Below, piece by piece: positions 21,108-30,899 of a stretch of DNA of 64,000 nt. The stretch comes from Uloborus plumipes. Its lineage: Eukaryota > Arthropoda > Arachnida > Araneae > Uloboridae. Numbering within the stretch: position 1 is the stretch's first letter; each line of letters begins with the position of its first letter. The DNA is taken from NCBI GenBank assembly GCA_038373865.1, contig JAXGGA010002260.1, positions 1 through 64,000 on the forward strand. The letters run 5' to 3'. A model generated the notes under the pieces. It ran no database searches, had not been told where the DNA came from, and was given only the letters and a program-made list of their open reading frames with translations. The translations under genes and the position numbers were made by a program.

Positions 21108-22920
21108 CTAGCAGAACCCGGCAGACGTTGTTCTGCCTAGATGGTGTTTTGGATGCAAAAATCTATAAAGCGTTGTTGAAAATAGACATGAAAGATTTTA
21201 AAAATTCTAAACCAACCAAAGTTGAAATTACGCACTGAACAATCTACAAATAGGCCACCAATTATTTTTATAAAAATTAAAAAATACTGAACAATGAAAA
21301 ACTTTACACATAATTTGATTTTAAATAGGAATTTTAGTTACACATCAAGACGAAGAAGCTCTCCACAAATCGGGAAAAGAGATCTTCGTTTTGAAAATAA
21401 AATGTAGAGACACATAAAATGTATAATGTGACTGGACCATGAATAGCTCTTTTAAATTAATTTAAAAGGAGAAAGAGAAAGCAGTGAATAGTAATAAAAT
21501 TAAATTGACATATTTACAATAGAATGTGATTGGACCACAAATAGCTACTTTAAAGTTGTAAAAAAAGCACGGTGAACAAAAATAAAGAGAAATGTACACA
21601 TTTACAATTACGTTGCAAAAATGCACTGGACAATCCAAAAGGTAGACCATCAATCAGCACTGATGGTTTTCGACATTTGCCGATGCAGCAAAAATTAAAC
21701 GAAAAGATCTAAATTCAAAAAAGAAAAAAAAAAAAAGCACGGTGAACAATAACAATGAGAAATTTATACATTTACAACTACGCTCTAAAAATGCACTGGA
21801 CATTCCAAAAAAAGTAGACCATCAATTGCTCCTTCAAAAAAAGAAGAAAAAAAAACACGGTGAACAGTAATAAAGGGAAATATACATATTTACAAAAGTA
21901 GACCATCAATTGTTCCTTTAAATTCAAAAAAAAAAAGCACGCTGAACAACAATAAAGAAAATGTACATATGTACAATTACGTTGTAAAAATTGCACTGAT
22001 CAATCCAAAAAAAATAGATAATCAATTGCTCTCTTAAGTTCAGAAAAAAAAATACAGATGTACAGTTACGTTGTAAAAATTCACTGATCAATTCAAAAAA
22101 GTAGACTGTCAACTGCTCCTTTAAATTAAAAAAAAAACTGTGAACAATAATAAAGAAAAAATTACATTTGAACAATTACGCTGCAAAAATGCACTGATCA
22201 ATTACTTTTTGGCTATCTGAAATCAATTTGAATATTATATTTGGCGCTAAATGTACACCATTCCGTAAGGCATTAAAATAATTTCAACATTGCAGTATAT
22301 CATAGCAAATAGTATGGACATGAAAACGAACTATTGAATGGATGTTTGGCGAGAAAATATAGTAACATACTTTGATTGAAAACAGCAATAGGTATAAAGA
22401 ACAAAATAGTGCTCGTCTGGAAAATAATGCATGACATCTAAGCCTCTACAAATCTAAAGGATTTCCGAAATATGAAACTGAATCTCATTTGTTTTTAAAA
22501 AAAGATTAATCTGTTAATCAAATACCTTTTTTATCTTATCCTTTATACTTGAGATAGTTATTGGGAAAACTTCCATTATTGAGGGCTCTTGGCGCGATTT
22601 AAACGATCGCCAAATTTACGGTAGTAAGCAATTCCAACTATCTGCCAGAGAGTTGAGTTGATACACTAAATACTCGATTAGATTGATGAAAGCCTTCGAA
22701 AATGGAGTTTTAAATTGAAATTACAAAGACAGAATCAGGTCTAAAATTGAAATAAAAAAATAACTACCCATCGGATTTTGTTGAAACTGGTCTCTAAACC
22801 TTCCCAGTACCAAAAAGAACAAACGGTGAAAGTTTTTGCCAAATCTCCCTGGTAGTTTCTGAGATCTTAGGGAACACACACACACACACACACACCAACA
22901 TTCATTTTTATATATATAGA
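21108..22920 (-). mobile_element. Non-autonomous Helitron, 1.8 kb, minus strand
   Basis: On the minus strand it begins TCTATATATATAAAAATGAATG and continues with a (GT)n tract and the phrase AAAACTTTCACCGTTTGTTC. It ends with the hairpin GGCAGAACAACGTCTGCC followed by GGGTTCTGCTAG. The insertion lies between A (21107) and T (22921), with no duplication. No Rep or helicase sequence remains. The interior is largely a tandem array. Confidence 0.85.
21420..22200. repeat. Internal tandem array of the Helitron
   Basis: Roughly six imperfect units of about 110-150 bp, each with TGCACTGG/TGCACTGATCAAT, AAAGTAGACCATCAATTGCT, an A-run, CACGGTGAACAATAATAAAG and ACATTTACAATTACG. Short minus-strand ORFs here simply repeat the unit. 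Confidence 0.75.
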
Positions 22921-23251
22921 TAAAGATGAATTGGGGATAGTAAGTCTCTTGGGAAATTCTATTTTATAAAAAATGGCTTGACCATTAAGTCCAAATCACT
23001 TTCGTAGCATACAAGCAAACATACTTTTGCTTTTATTTACAGGAGGGTTTGTAAATAGGAGCGAAACGCCACTTTTAGTACAGAGAAAACTTCAAGAAAT
23101 TCCCAATGGCTCAAAAAAAATGAAAGAATGAAACAAATAATAAGATTAACAACGTGTTCATTCCATGGCAAGTTCTTACTAATACAACAGTAATATTCAG
23201 AACTATAGACGACACGAATTTCCATAACCACATATTTTGGAAATGTGCGTA

Positions 23252-23349
23252 CCCAGGTAGCACAAATAACGTTTAAACGTTTTTAAGCAGTTGTAACAAC
23301 GTTAATAACCATTTTACAACGTTTATAAAACGAAGGTGTGCTACTTGGG
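23252..23349. mobile_element. CCCAGGTAGCACA MITE, copy 1
   Basis: A 98-bp element begins CCCAGGTAGCACAAATAACG and ends GTGTGCTACTTGGG, flanked by TA. The interior has the mirrored pair AACAACGTT / AACGTT. Other copies are at 27363-27470, 55895-56000 and a fragment at 62907. Confidence 0.8.
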
Positions 23350-24115
23350 TACATTGTACAATCTCAAATCCTCAAATTAATGCTTCTTTCAAACAAATGT
23401 AACTATTCTTAAAGTGAAACTCATTTGCCGATTTTATTATTATGACGAATATATGGTTTTGTTTCCATTTTCTTTCAACGATCTTGAAAACGACAATACA
23501 ATGCAACCCGATAAATAAAACCCCAAAAGTGCCAAATTTCATACCAAAAAACAGGAACCGAAAAAAAAGTGCATTTAGCCGACACCTCCTGAAAGCTTTT
23601 TTCCCCCTCTTTCTCCCTTTCTTTCCAACTCTTTTGTCAACGCATCCCTATTACACGTGGATTACGCAACCAAGGTGAACATCCCTTCCACTTTTTATCC
23701 GGGTCTCCTTTCACCTCACTTGGAGTAAAAGTAAAATGGGCATCCAAAACGCGGAAACCTGTCCAACTTTTTTGGAAGCAGGAAGATGATAGCAAAAGTA
23801 GAATGGTTGAACTTTTTTTTTTTTTCACCAGCCTCGAAAATTTTTAATCCTTCAATCGTAGAAGGGGTGCTTTTAAACCGGATTCAAAGGGTCCGCGTTT
23901 AGAACTCATTTTACGATTGAACTGATAAAAATCACAGTGCCAGTGATTGGCATGAAAGAGATGGCAAAGGGTTCAGTGAAGGACACTGTTTAAAGTAGAT
24001 AATTTACTCTGGTAGTGGGACGTACAATGAGAAGATTAAAAGCAAACCAGGCCATTGTTGGTAAGAATGTACTATAGAGGAAGAATTATATTTTTAAAAA
24101 ACCTAGTGTAGTGTA
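23350..24115. other. Non-coding DNA with a less AT-rich patch (23560-23900)
   Basis: A stretch at about 23580-23900 has lower AT than its surroundings and no repeat structure, so it could be a non-coding regulatory sequence. The ORFs at 23442 and 23637 show no domain. Confidence 0.35.
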
Positions 24116-24757
24116 TATTAGGGCCGGGCGAAAAATAAAAAGTTTTTCAGATCAACTTCTAATAGTTGCCAAAAGTTGTCTTTGGTGATAGTTAGCTTTT
24201 GTGCAAAATTTGAGAAAAATCGGTTAATATCTTCAGGGGGCGCTGCGATCGCACAGTTTTACCATAGCTTTGTTATGGATTTTATGGTTAAAATATCAGC
24301 AAGAATGCCTTTAGCTAGTCTCTTTGAGTTTTTTTTACTCAAAAGATGTTTTCATGCATTAAAAGCATATGAAATGACTCACAAACATTATTTTATATAA
24401 TATATTTATATTTAAAAAAAATCATTTTTTTCACGTTTTTGTTTCTTTTTAAATTCTTGAAATATAAATATATCATATAAATTAATTTTTTGTGAGTTAT
24501 TTCGTATGCTTTGAATGCTTGAATGTATCCTAAGAGTAAAAAAATGCAATGAGATTAGTTAACGGCATTGTTTTTCATATTTTACCCATAAAATCCCGAT
24601 AAAAGCTATGATGAAACTTTGCGATCGCAGCGCCCCCTGAAGATATTAACCGATTTTTCTCAAATTTTGCACAAAAGCTAACTATCACCAAAGACAACTT
24701 TTGGCAACTATTAGAAGTTGATCTGAAAAACTTTTTATTTTTCGCCCCACCCTAGTG
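24116..24757. mobile_element. Foldback element, 642 bp
   Basis: Left end TATTAGGGCCGGGCGAAAAA and right end, read inward, CACTAGGGTGGGGCGAAAAA, each next to TA (24114-24115 and 24758-24759). The arms are mirrored for about 280 bp each, including TTCAGGGGGCGCTGCGATCG against its inverse at about 24625. The centre near 24430-24470 is AT-rich. No transposase. Confidence 0.85.
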
Positions 24758-24759
24758 TA

Positions 24760-25952
24760 TGCGACCTCATGCATAAATCAAATAATTTTAATAAATTTAG
24801 AAGCAAACCGGATATACACTTGTTAGTGAGAAGAAAATCGTATCTTGCAAACCGTTGGTGTTTAAGGCCCTAAAAGATACCACAAATCTCATAAATTCTA
24901 AAATAGTCATAAATTCTTATTTGCATTAAATCAGCTAACTACTACCAGGTTTCTCAATCATCATTTTTTATAACGTTATATCTTGTTTGAGTGGGAGGAT
25001 TACTTGGCTGTCAGGGTAATTTGCCTCAAAGTGACAAAGTGTTTTATATTGCATACCGGAGAATAGCTTGCGTCTTCTCTTATGGGAGAGCCATTTTTTC
25101 CTTTGTCCCCTCATAAAAAATGCAAGCATGCCAGATGAGACAAAAAAAAATGCTAATAAACTTTAAGAGTTCAGCTGCTAAGTTTTGCCAATATCACTCT
25201 CGTAGAGCTTAAACTTTTCTTTTAATTGACTGTTCAAATTGAGTACATGTGATTCGGACACCCTGAATTTTGAGGGAAAGTATATGTAGGATGTATTATT
25301 GTTATATCAAACAGACGCATCGCAAAAAGAATCAAGTTGTTATTGAGGAGGATTGTTTGCTTCCTTGTTTTCCAATTCGCCCCAAGCCCTGTTCCAATAA
25401 GCCCCACCATGGGGCATGTTTGAACAGTTCCTCACTGGTTACATGAACGTTTTATATTTCTAGAAAATAGATTTTTTTAAACTCTCAATTTCAAATTTAA
25501 GTTGAAATTCGTAGATATGACATGCACTTATGCTTGTCAGCCAATATTTCAATCAACTAAGTTACAGACCAAAAAGTAATAAAGGTTTCAACATGCCCCG
25601 CTATTCCTTAATAGTTTTTTTTAAATAAATAAATAAATATGTATGTATATGTAGAGACATAGCTATTTATTATCGTTCTCTTTTAAAATTCACAACAATA
25701 GCTTTTTACACTGTTGGTACAACAATTAACGTTTGCACTGTTACAAATGCTAATCAAACACAACAATGTTTTTATTAAAAACAACAATAGTAATTTTAAT
25801 ACTATTGATAAAACAAATTGGTTTACGTTCATTTATTTCAAAGCTTTTGAGATTAAAGTTGGAAATCTTGTGCTTCTCTTGAAACTGCGTTTAATCAAAG
25901 ATGGCAAACATGATTGTCGTATTTCTTTACTTCTCCTTTTCTTGCTTTTTAG
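24760..25952. other. AT-rich DNA without recognised genes
   Basis: No repeat boundaries or exons supported. ORF 25714-25986 has no recognised domain. Confidence 0.5.
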
Positions 25953-26281
25953 GAGGGATACTTTCCAATTACATCGGATTTTATGATGTCTCCGGATTTC
26001 TATACAGCGTATCTACGCTGTCATTTATTCATACCTTGGATTTGGGGATCAAATACCTCAACACGCTTCCCTTGAAGCCATGCCACAATACAGCACACGT
26101 GGCCACTCCAACGACGGCCCTGAATCTCCTTGACGTAATTCTACGCAATCCAACTTATGACGCCGAACATAGTATGGCGACACAAACTGGGCCACCAAAA
26201 CCGCCTAGAAAACAAGCGGTGCCTACAAAAAAACGATTTAAACATTTCTCTACAATTTATTGCGAACAAACACGCATATAA
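25953..26281 (+). other. Possible terminal exon, unidentified
   Basis: A pyrimidine tract and AG (TTTCTTGCTTTTTAG|GAGGG) at 25952/25953 precede an open frame ending at a TAA at 26279-26281. It encodes about 108 residues. The first part is hydrophobic (GFYDVSGFLYSVSTLSF); the tail is polar and Pro/Thr-rich, with NPTYDAEHSM and a PPKPPRK stretch of the type bound by SH3 domains. Base composition is less AT-driven than neighbouring ORFs. No upstream exon or poly(A) signal was confirmed and I do not recognise the family. Alternatives are a decayed gene fragment or chance. Confidence 0.22.
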
Positions 26282-26529
26282 ACTTGACTTAATGTGGCTG
26301 TATATAGTGTATATAGTGTACATAGAATTTACTTATTTTGTTTTGAATGCATATAAAGTGATGATTTTGAAGAACTTGACTGATGTTAACTGCCAAAAGC
26401 TGACTCTTTTGCTTACAATGTGAATACTGCCACTTGATTGATCACCAAAATGGTCTATAAACCAACTACTGGGACTTGTATATAGTCTCTTTACTTGTTT
26501 GGATTGGATGTAAATATTGTTATATGACT

Positions 26530-26830
26530 AATAATGCGCCTACTCACATAAATGTGACTGACACCTATGACTTGAGCACGAAATGATGACTAAATGATGA
26601 ACGAAATGACGACTAATGACTGCCACCAACAAGACAGTTACGACGACAACCACCAATGATGACATTTCTCATGACGAGACTGATGACAATTCACTACGGA
26701 CTACGGATAATGGTGACTGATGATGACTGAGAACGATTGTGACTATTTATAATGACTATGACTGATTGGGACAAAATGACAAATATGACGGCTGATGAAA
26801 ATTATGACTACCATTGACGATTATGACAGC
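26530..26830 (+). repeat. TGAC-rich low-complexity tract
   Basis: More than twenty occurrences of ATGAC/GTGAC/TGACT are packed into about 300 bp (for example ATGACGACTAATGACTGCC and GGTGACTGATGATGACTG), almost all on the plus strand. An imperfect, expanded short repeat is the simplest reading. Confidence 0.7.
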
Positions 26831-27362
26831 TCCTGACTAGCTTGACAAAATGGTCAGATATCCATGTCTTGACTGAACATTTACTGCTTCTCCATGTCTT
26901 GATCTTGCCCAAAGCCTTTGCTCTTGCCTTGTTATCCGATTCTTGCTTCCACTCCACGATAAATGTAATCCTCAACTGTTGGACAATTTTAGATATTTCG
27001 CAAAAGAAAAGCCAAGAAAACATGTTTTGAATGAACTATAACATTTAATGCTAACTCCACTACACAATAAGGATTAATTACGGAGTCAATACTATTATGT
27101 TCAAAAACAAATTTGATAATGAATTTTTATTCGGACAGATTGTAATATTAATATCAAAAAGTAATCCAAATAAAATAGCTTTTAACCTAAGATTTGTTTC
27201 TGTCTTTATTATGATGTTGCATTATCTGACGTAGTGTCATAGAATGAAAATTAAGAGTTCTATTTCAGGATACAATCAAGCAAGTATGTGAAGATTTACA
27301 ACTAGAATTGAGTCGTTCAGAATCAAAACCCGTTAACCAGTTACAACGCAGTGATCTATTTA

Positions 27363-27470
27363 CCCAGGTAGCACAAATAACGTTTAAACTTTTTATAAAC
27401 GTTTTTAAGCGGTAGTCACAACGTTAATAACCATTTTAGAATCTTTAAAAAATGAAGTATGCTACTTGGG
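27363..27470. mobile_element. CCCAGGTAGCACA MITE, copy 2
   Basis: 108 bp, from CCCAGGTAGCACAAATAACG to TATGCTACTTGGG, with TA on both sides (27361-27362 and 27471-27472). Confidence 0.8.
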
Positions 27471-27699
27471 TATAGATCACCTCTTTTCATACCCCTCTCT
27501 GAAAACAACACTTTTGTTTTTCATTTTTTATTCTTATTTGGGGGGGGGGGGCGACACCCCTAAAAAACGTTTCCTGGTCAGTACACAGCAGGTAACATCT
27601 AAAGTTTGTCATGTTGCAGATTCGTAGCGCAGTTTTCAATTCTGGGTACAACGGATTTTTTTTTAAGTATATTAAACTTTTCTTTTGCTGGTTTTAATA

Positions 27700-27874
27700 C
27701 AGTCGACGCTCGTTATAACGACCACTCGTTATAAAGACCATCCTAATATAACGACCGGTGAGAAAACCCTCAACTGTATCCCAATATACTCTATGTTCTA
27801 CCTCTTATAGCGACCACTCGTTATAAAGACCGTTTTATGTAGGACGTAGACGGTCTTATATCGAGCGTGGACTT
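27700..27874. mobile_element. pogo/Tigger-like MITE, 175 bp
   Basis: The left end CAGTCGACGCTCGTTATAAC is flanked by TA (27698-27699). The right end is the imperfect inverse, CGAGCGTGGACTT, then TA. Internal phrases CGACCACTCGTTATAAAGAC occur twice. Confidence 0.7.
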
Positions 27875-27879
27875 TATTA

Positions 27880-29200
27880 CAAAAAACTTTAAATTTACTT
27901 TACAGAACTGGTATCTTCAGAGATAAAATTAGAGGAATGTTACCTACTTTTTTACTACAAGAAAGACTCAGCTATCTATTTATATATCGTCCATTATTTC
28001 AACTATAAAATAATGTAAGTGAATAAAACTTTAACTTTACTCTATTTATGAAGTATAAAATGTAATTTTTTAAAATATTTCAAAAATTTTCATTTAATAA
28101 TAATCTGGGCGCTAACGGGTTAAATCCATTTTTCAAAACTCATAATTCCGAAGGTGGAACTATGTATTTAAAGACTTAGACTTAAAACCCTTATTCACTT
28201 TTTGTTGAGATATAGTGGTTTTTATCTATTGCCTTTAAGCTGTTGGTAAAGAAGCTTTTAAACTTATATTTTCTGACATAAAATTATTTTTCGTAAGAAA
28301 GGACATAACGGGTTTTGATCCTAAACGACTCAATCACTCTATTCTTTGCCATTTATTCCAAAGACGATCCGTGGAGTAAAGAACACGTTAAGCTACTAAA
28401 AATTGGTACAAAAGATAAAAAGTTTTAACTTTTCAATGCAAAAGAAAAGAAAACGAAACGACACAAAACACTTTCTAACCACATACAGAAATGAAATGTA
28501 AAAAAATATAAATATGAAAACAAAAAAAGGAATAAAAAGAAAATGAAATGACACGAAACTCTTTACCCATACACAGAAATGAAAAAAAAGTATAAATATT
28601 AAAACGTCAATAAATACAAAAACACACACACACACACATTTAACAACTTATTATTCAAATTACGAATCATTTTAAAATAATTTTAAAGGATATAACTAAA
28701 GATTAAGTTGCAAACCGACAATTTTCTTAAGTTTCAGAAATCCATTAAATTGGTAAAAATTAAAAACAAGAAATTAGAAATTTCAAGATGTTAACGGTAT
28801 CTTATCAAAAAAGTTCCAATTACTAAGCAATTTTAATAAAATAAATCTATGAAATCGCTTCGAAACATGTAACATTCGAAACTAATTCCGAGGGGAATTC
28901 ATAAACTTAATTTTTGAAAAAAAATGAAGTAACCGCTTTTTTTTTAATTCCCTCTATATTTGTTGCATTTTTTTTCTTTTATTTTTATTTACATATTTAT
29001 TTATTATTTTTTAACGGGCATTTTAATGCACAGTAAAACTAATGAAAGTGTTCTCTTTTTTTAAGGGTGCTAAATTGAAGTTTTATGAATCATCATCCAG
29101 TAAATTTCCTTTTGTGAATAATAAGGCTGTTTTTTTTTCTTTCTTTTGTAAAGATTACGTGAACCTTTCAAGAAGTTCGGTCAACTATAGTCGCTTACCT
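27880..29200. other. AT-rich DNA without recognised genes
   Basis: Contains an internal near-duplication at 28430-28620 (AAATGAAATG.ACGAAA…CACAGAAATGAAA) and a short (CA)n at 28620-28638. The minus-strand ORF there is hydrophobic low complexity. Confidence 0.5.
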
Positions 29201-29209
29201 ATGATTAGA

Positions 29210-30230
29210 ATGACAAGATAAAATATATGCTTCTTATTCATATCCATCTCATAATAATTAATATTTTTTTGTAATATTTCTTTCAAAAACATTTGAGGGT
29301 TATTTTTCTTTAGAAAGAGTAGTACTTTACAGTTTCAAATGCAATGTTTGGTATTAAATAAACTATTGTTTGAAATAAAAATTAAAATAAAAAATGAAAA
29401 AATAAGAGAGAAAGAATGAAAGTGAAAGAAGTAAAAAAGAAGAGAAACAAAATTAAGAAAGTAAAAAAAAAAAGAAAAAAGAACAAATATATATTTTATT
29501 TCTTACTTATTTAAAATTTTTCCTTTAATCAATCTTCGATTAAAAAAAACAATTACGAATATTTTATAGAGAGAACGTGTTATATTTTAGTTAGGTGTTT
29601 CTATTCTCTAATCATTTACGAAATGATATAGTTGAATTTTTCCTTTTTTTTTTTTGGTAAAGACAGGAAAAATTTTATTTAAAAATAAAGCTCTTTAGAA
29701 AATATTCACAGGATAGCATTTAGCACTCTTGTTTCGACAAAATATATGGATTCTTATTTATCTCCATCACATAATAACTAATTTTTTTTATACTTCTTTC
29801 ATGAAACTTCGAGACTATTTTCTTTAAGAAAGATAAGTACTTTCTCATTTTAAAAGTACCGTCTGACATTAAGTAAAATATTAATTAACATAAAAATGCA
29901 AAAAAAAGAAAGAAAGAAAGAAAGAAAAGAAAAGAGAGGGAAGAAAAAGAAGGAAAAGAAAAAAAGGAAAAAAAAAGTGAAAAAGAAAAGAGAAGAAGTG
30001 TACACTTTAAGTTTTGCTTATTTTTCTTCAATTTTTACTGAAAAACATTACAAATATTTTGCAGAGGGAAAAAGTAACACTTATCATTCCCCAGATAATT
30101 TGAGAAATGATATTTTTGAAAGTCTATGAAAAGACTAAAAATTTTCATTTCAAAAAAAAAAAAAAAAAAAGCCATTAAAAGTGCTACTCTCGGGATATAA
30201 TTTAGCACACTTGCTTCGGGAAAATGACTT
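29210..30230. repeat. Diverged tandem duplication, about 0.5-kb unit
   Basis: Unit 1 (about 29210-29720) and unit 2 (about 29735-30225) share the ordered phrases AAAATATATG..TTCTTATT, TCCATC.CATAATAA, CTTTC..GAAAC, an AAAGAAAG-type purine tract, ACATTACAAATATTTTGCAGAG-like sequence, GAAATGATAT and TAGCACTCTTGTTTCG. It lies 0.4 kb upstream of the inferred neurogenin promoter. The Lys-rich ORF at 29896 is the purine tract. Confidence 0.6.
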
Positions 30231-30329
30231 ATTTGAATCACCTGGCTTAAACTACCAGAAAAATCACTTCCATCGAATTGACAAACATGAAAAAAAAAAA
30301 ACAACACAACTTATTCAGTTCTCATCAAA

Positions 30330-30652
30330 CCAACGGAATTCAAAACGTGGGAAAAGCGTCAAAACTCCTTCATTAATGAACATTTAGAAAAAAAAAAAGC
30401 CATTTCCCATCCTCCCACACTAAACAATCAAAACAAACACAGAGCGAAAAAGAGCTCCGAAACCCGTGATTATTCGATATAACGTCACGCGATAATCATA
30501 GGAAACGTCAAAAACGCGCCCTCCCCTGAAATCGAAGGAGAGGGGGGGGGGGTAGTCGAAGGCCCCCTATAGGAGGTGGAGCGCCTGAACCGTCCCAACT
30601 CACGACTATTGGACCCTGATCCCTGTGGGGGTGAAATATTCCCCCAGGGCTT
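30330..30652 (+). promoter_or_regulatory. Upstream promoter region of the neurogenin gene
   Basis: GC-richer than the surrounding AT-rich DNA and without mobile elements. CGTGGGAA at 30346-30353 fits the Su(H)/CSL consensus YGTGDGAA, the DNA-binding factor of Notch signalling. CATTAATGAA near 30371 is a homeodomain-type TAAT palindrome. An inverted repeat CCCTG…GGGGG / CCCCCAGGG (30621-30649) ends just before the TATA box. Motif assignments are by eye. Notch control of neurogenin-type genes is established knowledge in other animals, but binding here is inferred. Confidence 0.45.
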
Positions 30653-30660
30653 TATATAAA
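30653..30660 (+). promoter_or_regulatory. TATA box
   Basis: TATATAAA fits the TATAWAAR consensus. Candidate initiators follow: TCATAT with its A at 30684, exactly 31 bases from the first T, and the better arthropod-type TCAGTT with its A at 30689. I see no clear downstream promoter element. Confidence 0.6.
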
Positions 30661-30683
30661 CGGCTTCACCCCGTGCCATACTC

Positions 30684-30899
30684 ATATCAGTTGAAGGAAG
30701 TTTTCGCGCGCGAAGTGTTCTTTTTTCGTTCCGCAGTTCTGATCCCGCGTGTTGCCATAACTCTTTTTGAAATAGTGTGCCGGTGGGGCTCGGTGGTAGT
30801 TATGATATAAGGTTTGTGATAGAAGTTCGTGTTGTATGCTATGAACAATTCATCGCTCCTGAGTTAAGGACTTTTCATTAATTTATTTATCAATATAAG
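30684..30899 (+). other. Inferred non-coding exon 1 of the neurogenin gene
   Basis: It runs from the initiator downstream of the TATA box to the donor ATAAG|GTATGT at 30899/30900. A weaker alternative donor, ATAAG|GTTTGT, is at 30811/30812. It contains three short upstream ORFs, at 30802-30810, 30836-30844 and 30841-30867; the last two overlap at ATGA. Linking this exon to the coding exon is an inference from the matching orientation, the promoter signals and the good acceptor at 36315. Non-coding first exons are common in neurogenin genes. Confidence 0.5.

Noticed and set aside
29896..30129. Lys-rich ORF (77 codons)
   Set aside because: It is the translation of an AAAGAAAG purine tract inside a duplicated AT-rich region.
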